A DNA stretch of 64,000 bases, taken from NCBI RefSeq assembly GCF_040219335.1, contig NZ_JAVJSQ010000004.1, positions 1 to 64,000 on the forward strand. The letters run 5' to 3'. This document shows, piece after piece, positions 62,936 through 64,000 of the stretch (positions within the stretch are counted from its first letter, which is position 1; every line of letters begins with the position of its first letter). Below the pieces are notes generated by a model. That model searched no databases. It had not been told where the DNA came from and saw only the letters and a program-made list of their open reading frames with translations. This stretch comes from Gimesia sp. (GTDB lineage Bacteria; Planctomycetota; Planctomycetia; Planctomycetales; Planctomycetaceae). Both the position numbers and the translations under genes were made by a program.

Positions 62936-64000
62936 TTAGCTGTTGCTGACGCTGGCCTGCTTTTCGCTTTCCTGAGTTGCCCGGGCAGTTGCACTTCCCG
63001 GACGGTTCATCAACCAGACCAGAACCGGGCTGGCGATAAAGATCGAGCTGTAGGTACCGACAAACACACCCAGTACCAGACAGTAAGCGAAGCCGTGAAT
63101 ACCTTCACCGCCGATCGCGTACAGAATCAGCACTACGATCAATGTCGTCAATGAGGTCAGCAAGGTACGAGACAGCGTCTGGTTCAGACTCTCATTAACC
63201 ATACTGGTTGTCAGAGCAGGGTTCTTGCCACGAACTTCACGAATCCGGTCGAAGACCACGATCGTATCGTTCAGCGAGTAACCGACGATCGTCAGGAACG
63301 CTGCAATCATAGGCAGGTTGATCTTGAAGTCGGTCAGCCCCATTAGCGGCCCCAAAGCGGTGTTGCTCAGGTAAGCTCCCAAGGCAACCAGCCCCAGTAC
63401 AACCAGCACGTCATGCACCAGAGCCACGACAGCCGCCAGACCGAAGGTGATTCGCTGGAAGCGGAACCAGATGTAAGCCACGATCGCCACCAGACTGATC
63501 AGCATCGCCATCAAAGCCGATTCCTGCATCTCGCTGGCCACAGAGCTGTCGAAGCTGTTAACTTCATCCAGTACCGCTGTGGTTGCCATGACTGTTTTCA
63601 TCTCAGCTAACGCAGTTTCAAGGTCGGCAGCTGACAGGTCAGGACCAAACTGGGCAACCATCTTCTTATGACGGGCTGCTTCCGCAGAAGCATCTGCCGT
63701 TTCGTCCTCTTTCTCACCAGCGTTTGCGCCTTGAACCTGGAACTCGGGGATCCGCTCATATTTATCGGAACCATCTTCGTTCTTGATCTTGGCAATCTCT
63801 TCTTTGAGGTAAGTCTCAACCGTCGAGGGCTTCAGATCACCACTGAAGGTCAGTTCAACTTCGGTGCCAGCCGGTGAATCAGCACTCCCGGTCAGTTTTT
63901 TCACCTCGCCAAAGTCCATCGTCACTTTCCGCAGCTTATGATCGGTTCCGTCGAAGGCTTCGTTCAGCTTTTCACGAATACCGTCAGCCGCTTTCTGACC
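62936..64000 (-). CDS. secF: Protein translocase subunit SecF (or SecF half of SecDF), 5' end outside the window
   Basis: The visible part is 354 codons and the frame remains open to the window edge, so the start is not seen. The extracytoplasmic domain is encoded first (VKKLTGSADSPAGTEVELTF, with a Gly/Asp/Glu-rich insertion around ANAGEKEDETADASAEA). It is followed by the SecF core of about five membrane helices, including AAFLTIVGYSLNDTIVVFDR, the hallmark SecF segment, and SRTLLTSLTTLIVVLILYAI. It uses proton motive force to support SecYEG export. Convergent with the dihydroorotase gene. Confidence 0.93.
   Translation of the reverse strand, partial: GQKAADGIREKLNEAFDGTDHKLRKVTMDFGEVKKLTGSADSPAGTEVELTFSGDLKPSTVETYLKEEIAKIKNEDGSDKYERIPEFQVQGANAGEKEDETADASAEAARHKKMVAQFGPDLSAADLETALAEMKTVMATTAVLDEVNSFDSSVASEMQESALMAMLISLVAIVAYIWFRFQRITFGLAAVVALVHDVLVVLGLVALGAYLSNTALGPLMGLTDFKINLPMIAAFLTIVGYSLNDTIVVFDRIREVRGKNPALTTSMVNESLNQTLSRTLLTSLTTLIVVLILYAIGGEGIHGFAYCLVLGVFVGTYSSIFIASPVLVWLMNRPGSATARATQESEKQASVSNS

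Overview
The window looks like chromosome of a planctomycete, most likely in or near Gimesia (Planctomycetaceae). The evidence is: two DUF1559-type pseudopilins with a GFTLIELL-type processing site followed by long lectin-like bodies; DWPMWRGNP-type PQQ propeller proteins; a Tat-exported Gfo/Idh/MocA oxidoreductase; neutral-ceramidase-like secreted proteins; planctomycete-style haem c motifs; and many small zinc-ribbon or lipoprotein genes. GC content is moderate (low to mid fifties by eye), Shine-Dalgarno use is mixed, and GTG/TTG starts occur. There are no rRNA genes and no CRISPR array. One tRNA (Arg, UCU) is present.

Layout. 1-2,400: end of an SLC13-type transporter, a small zinc-ribbon protein and a type I phosphodiesterase/alkaline phosphatase-fold enzyme. 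2,650-5,770: cold-shock protein with a clear sigma70 promoter, a secreted protein with phage-tail-type sequence, and a tspO/coiled-coil pair. 5,850-10,320: a 1,103-residue PQQ propeller with an inserted Rossmann domain, then a gene-poor stretch holding a decayed integrase fragment beside tRNA-Arg. 10,470-24,300: secreted hydrolases, zinc-ribbon membrane proteins (one frameshifted), a pseudopilin/lipoprotein pair, a large multi-domain SUKH/ankyrin protein, an esterase, an M20 peptidase, a cytochrome-like protein, an Sm-like protein and an oxidoreductase. 24,600-29,460: D-aminoacylase, pseudo-receiver, nucleotidyltransferase-HD protein and a second ceramidase-like protein.

29,497-37,324 is a compact minus-strand operon. 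In transcription order it encodes a membrane-anchored CSVP protein, a MacB/FtsX-like permease and its ATPase, a tandem ModA-type binding protein, a ModB permease, a ModC ATPase, a MoaD/ThiS sulfur-carrier-like protein and a ThiF/MoeB-like E1 enzyme. Together they suggest oxyanion (molybdate or tungstate) uptake tied to metallopterin-type sulfur transfer. 37,659-41,940 carries a lipoprotein/pseudopilin pair, small proteins and a GlmU-like nucleotidyltransferase.

42,163-50,482 is a complete chemotaxis cluster: CheA-REC, CheW and a soluble globin-PAS-MCP receptor in one unit, closed by a terminator, then CheY-CheB-CheR. 51,000-64,000 is mostly housekeeping on the plus strand: gap, rpe, an apparently inactive histidine-phosphatase homologue, accD, a Ser/Thr kinase, a UvrD-type helicase, tsaB, a conserved small protein and a dihydroorotase. 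A ClC channel and the SecF half of the translocase lie on the minus strand.

The observations most worth follow-up are the PQQ/Rossmann chimera, the tandem-ModA operon, the multi-immunity-like SUKH protein, the His-less phosphatase between rpe and accD, the globin chemoreceptor, the integrase scar at tRNA-Arg, the frameshifted zinc-ribbon gene, and two small proteins carrying an L7/L12-C-terminal-like module.
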